From Rhodospirillaceae bacterium (GTDB taxonomy: Bacteria > Pseudomonadota > Alphaproteobacteria > Thalassobaculales > Thalassobaculaceae): 64,000 nucleotides of DNA. Below, piece after piece: positions 62,829-64,000 of the stretch; the stretch's first letter is position 1; every line of letters starts with the position of its first letter. The stretch lies in assembly GCA_018401495.1 (NCBI GenBank), contig JAGYJX010000008.1, positions 304,001-368,000 on the forward strand, read 5' to 3'. A program made the translations under genes and the position numbers. The notes under the pieces were generated by a model. It had not been told where the DNA came from. It saw nothing but the letters and a program-made list of their open reading frames with translations, and searched no databases.

Positions 62829-64000
62829 TCAGCGGCCGGGGTTGCCGTCGTCGTTGGAAGCCACCAGGCGGGCCTGGTCGCGGGCGGCGGCGAGCCTGGC
62901 GTCGACCGAGGGGATCAGCGCCTGCAGGGACTTCAGGTCCTTGCCCAGCAGCTGCTCGCCGGTCGGCAGTTCGACGCTCATCGGGTTTACCTGGCGACCG
63001 TTCAGAAGCACCTCGTAGTGCAGGTGCGGGCCGGTCGAGCGGCCGGTGGTGCCGACATAGGCGATGATCTGCCCCTGCTTGACCCGGCTGCCGGCGCGCA
63101 CGCCCTTGGCGAAGCGCGACGTGTGGGCGTACGCGGTCTTGACCTCGTTGTTGTGCCGGAGCCGGACGTAGTTGCCGTAGGCGCCGTTGCGCTCGGCCAT
63201 CTCCACGACGCCGTCGCCGGCGGCCATGATCGGGGTTCCGGTCGGGGCGGCGAAGTCGACGCCCTTGTGCATCTTGTTGTAACCGAGGATCGGGTGACGG
63301 CGCTTGCCGAAGCCCGAGGACAGGCGGGCGCCGTCGATCGGCGTGCGCATCAGCGCCTTGCGGACGCTGCGGCCGTCGCGGCCGAAGAAATCGGTGAAAC
63401 CGCTGGTCGGGGTGTGCCGGTAGAAGGCCAGGGTCTTGCCCGACAGCGTCATCGACGCGTAGCGGATCTCGCCGTTGCGCACGCGCTCGCCGAACTCGTC
63501 GTCGAAGCCGTCGAACAGCACCTCGAAGCGGTCGCCTGGCTGGACGTCGCGCTGGAAGTCGACGTCGAAGCTGAACACCCGCACCAGGTCCATCAGCACG
63601 TCGATCGGCACGTTGGCGGCGATCGCCGCCTCGTACAGCGAGCTCTCGATGGTGGCGGCGCCGTAGGTGTCGCGGCGATCAAGCGGGCGCTCGGCCTCCT
63701 CGGCAACGAAGCCGCCGGCGTCGTCGAGCTTCACCAGGACGTCGCGTTCGGGCGACGGCCGCAGCGCCAGGCCCAGGAACTGGTCGCCGTCGGTGCTGCG
63801 GCAGGAAGGTGAGGGTGATGTCCTGGCCGATCTGCAGGCGGCGGACGTCGAACACCGTGCCGAGCGAGCGCACCGCCTCGTGCGCGCTGACGCGGTCGAC
63901 GCCGTTGCCGGTGAGGATGCCCATCAGGGTGTCGCCGCGCGCCACCGTGACGATCCGGTCCTCGGGGCCGGTCAAATCCTCGAGCGACGGGAACGCCTGC
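62829..64000 (-). CDS. M23 family murein DD-endopeptidase (5' beyond window, frame-broken)
   Basis: A MepM-like periplasmic endopeptidase that cuts peptidoglycan cross-links. The N-terminal part, running off the right edge, shows a LysM-like stretch (GDTLMGILTGNGVDRVSAHE). Then come the domain VLMDLVRVFSFDVDFQRDVQ with PGDRFEVLFDGF, the catalytic M23 domain GKRRHPILGYNKMHKGVDFA, APTGTPIMAAGDGVVEMAER, YAHTSRFAKGVRAGSRVKQG and the zinc HxH in STGPHLHYEVLLNG. The metal ligands are intact. One break near 63795 splits TLTFLPQ from DGDQFLGLALRPSPERD. It is convergent with the CoA ligase. Confidence 0.9.

Noticed and set aside
1..64000. tRNA, rRNA, CRISPR arrays, IS elements or prophage
   Set aside because: No cloverleaf-like gaps, spaced identical repeats, transposase motifs or phage proteins were recognised; the repeats seen are short and intergenic or inside rluB.

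Overview
The window is a very GC-rich bacterial chromosome segment, most likely from an alphaproteobacterium of the Rhodospirillales type. The support is gene content and order: gpsA/YciI/EVE, waaA/lpxK, M23/xseA/purD, a DUF1674 (SDHAF4-like)/htpX/rsmB/rpe/heparinase block, and DUF4170, SWIM/SNF2 and DHCW-cupin families. The genus cannot be fixed from this sequence. No rRNA, tRNA, CRISPR array, phage or insertion sequence was recognised, and no gene-free stretch exceeds 300 bases.

Layout. 0-11.3 kb: tsaD (5' end missing), gpsA, YciI, EVE, an M20 amidohydrolase, a MATE exporter, a tandem DUF4170 protein, a secreted PRC-barrel protein, a DHA2-type MFS exporter, creatinase, pmbA and a YHS protein. 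11.3-20 kb is an envelope block: lipid kinase, LpxH-like phosphatase, GT4 glycosyltransferase, DUF374 acyltransferase, waaA, lpxK, an M23 endopeptidase, then xseA. 19.9-31.9 kb: purD, a TIGR04372-type glycosyltransferase, a small TIR-like protein, an EAL-CBS-GGDEF protein, tadA, rluB, rsmD, a PEP-mutase/isocitrate-lyase family enzyme, DUF1674, htpX, rsmB and rpe. 31.9-37.6 kb: heparinase II/III plus a three-gene O-antigen-type module (lipid-linked sugar-phosphate transferase, epimerase/reductase, CapD/WbpM-like dehydratase).

37.7-51.4 kb: an idonate-type dehydrogenase between two REP-like inverted repeats, an AraC regulator divergent from a 976-aa FAD/4Fe-4S oxidoreductase paired with a serine-glyoxylate-type aminotransferase (a probable 2-hydroxyacid/glyoxylate unit), a SNF2 helicase + SWIM protein pair, an IlvD/Edd dehydratase, a cupin, and azlCD. 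51.5-62.8 kb is a catabolic locus: a dipeptide-family ABC transporter split over two convergent units meeting at a bidirectional terminator, then a probable operon of haloacid dehalogenase, MmgE/PrpD protein, acyl-CoA dehydrogenase and ADP-forming acyl-CoA synthetase. A second M23 endopeptidase runs off the right edge.

Reliability. About 35 single-base frame breaks interrupt 19 genes, many of them housekeeping or essential (tsaD, gpsA, waaA, lpxK, xseA, rpe, rsmB). They cluster in about 0-19.8, 26.8-38.3 and 61-64 kb, while 19.9-26.8 and 38.8-61 kb read cleanly. Several fall in G or C runs where one added or removed base restores the family sequence. I treat these as sequence errors and annotate whole genes across the breaks. 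The strongest candidates for unknown biology are the SNF2-SWIM pair, the catabolic locus with its look-alike operators, the lone TIR-like gene beside a c-di-GMP enzyme, and the REP-like repeats.
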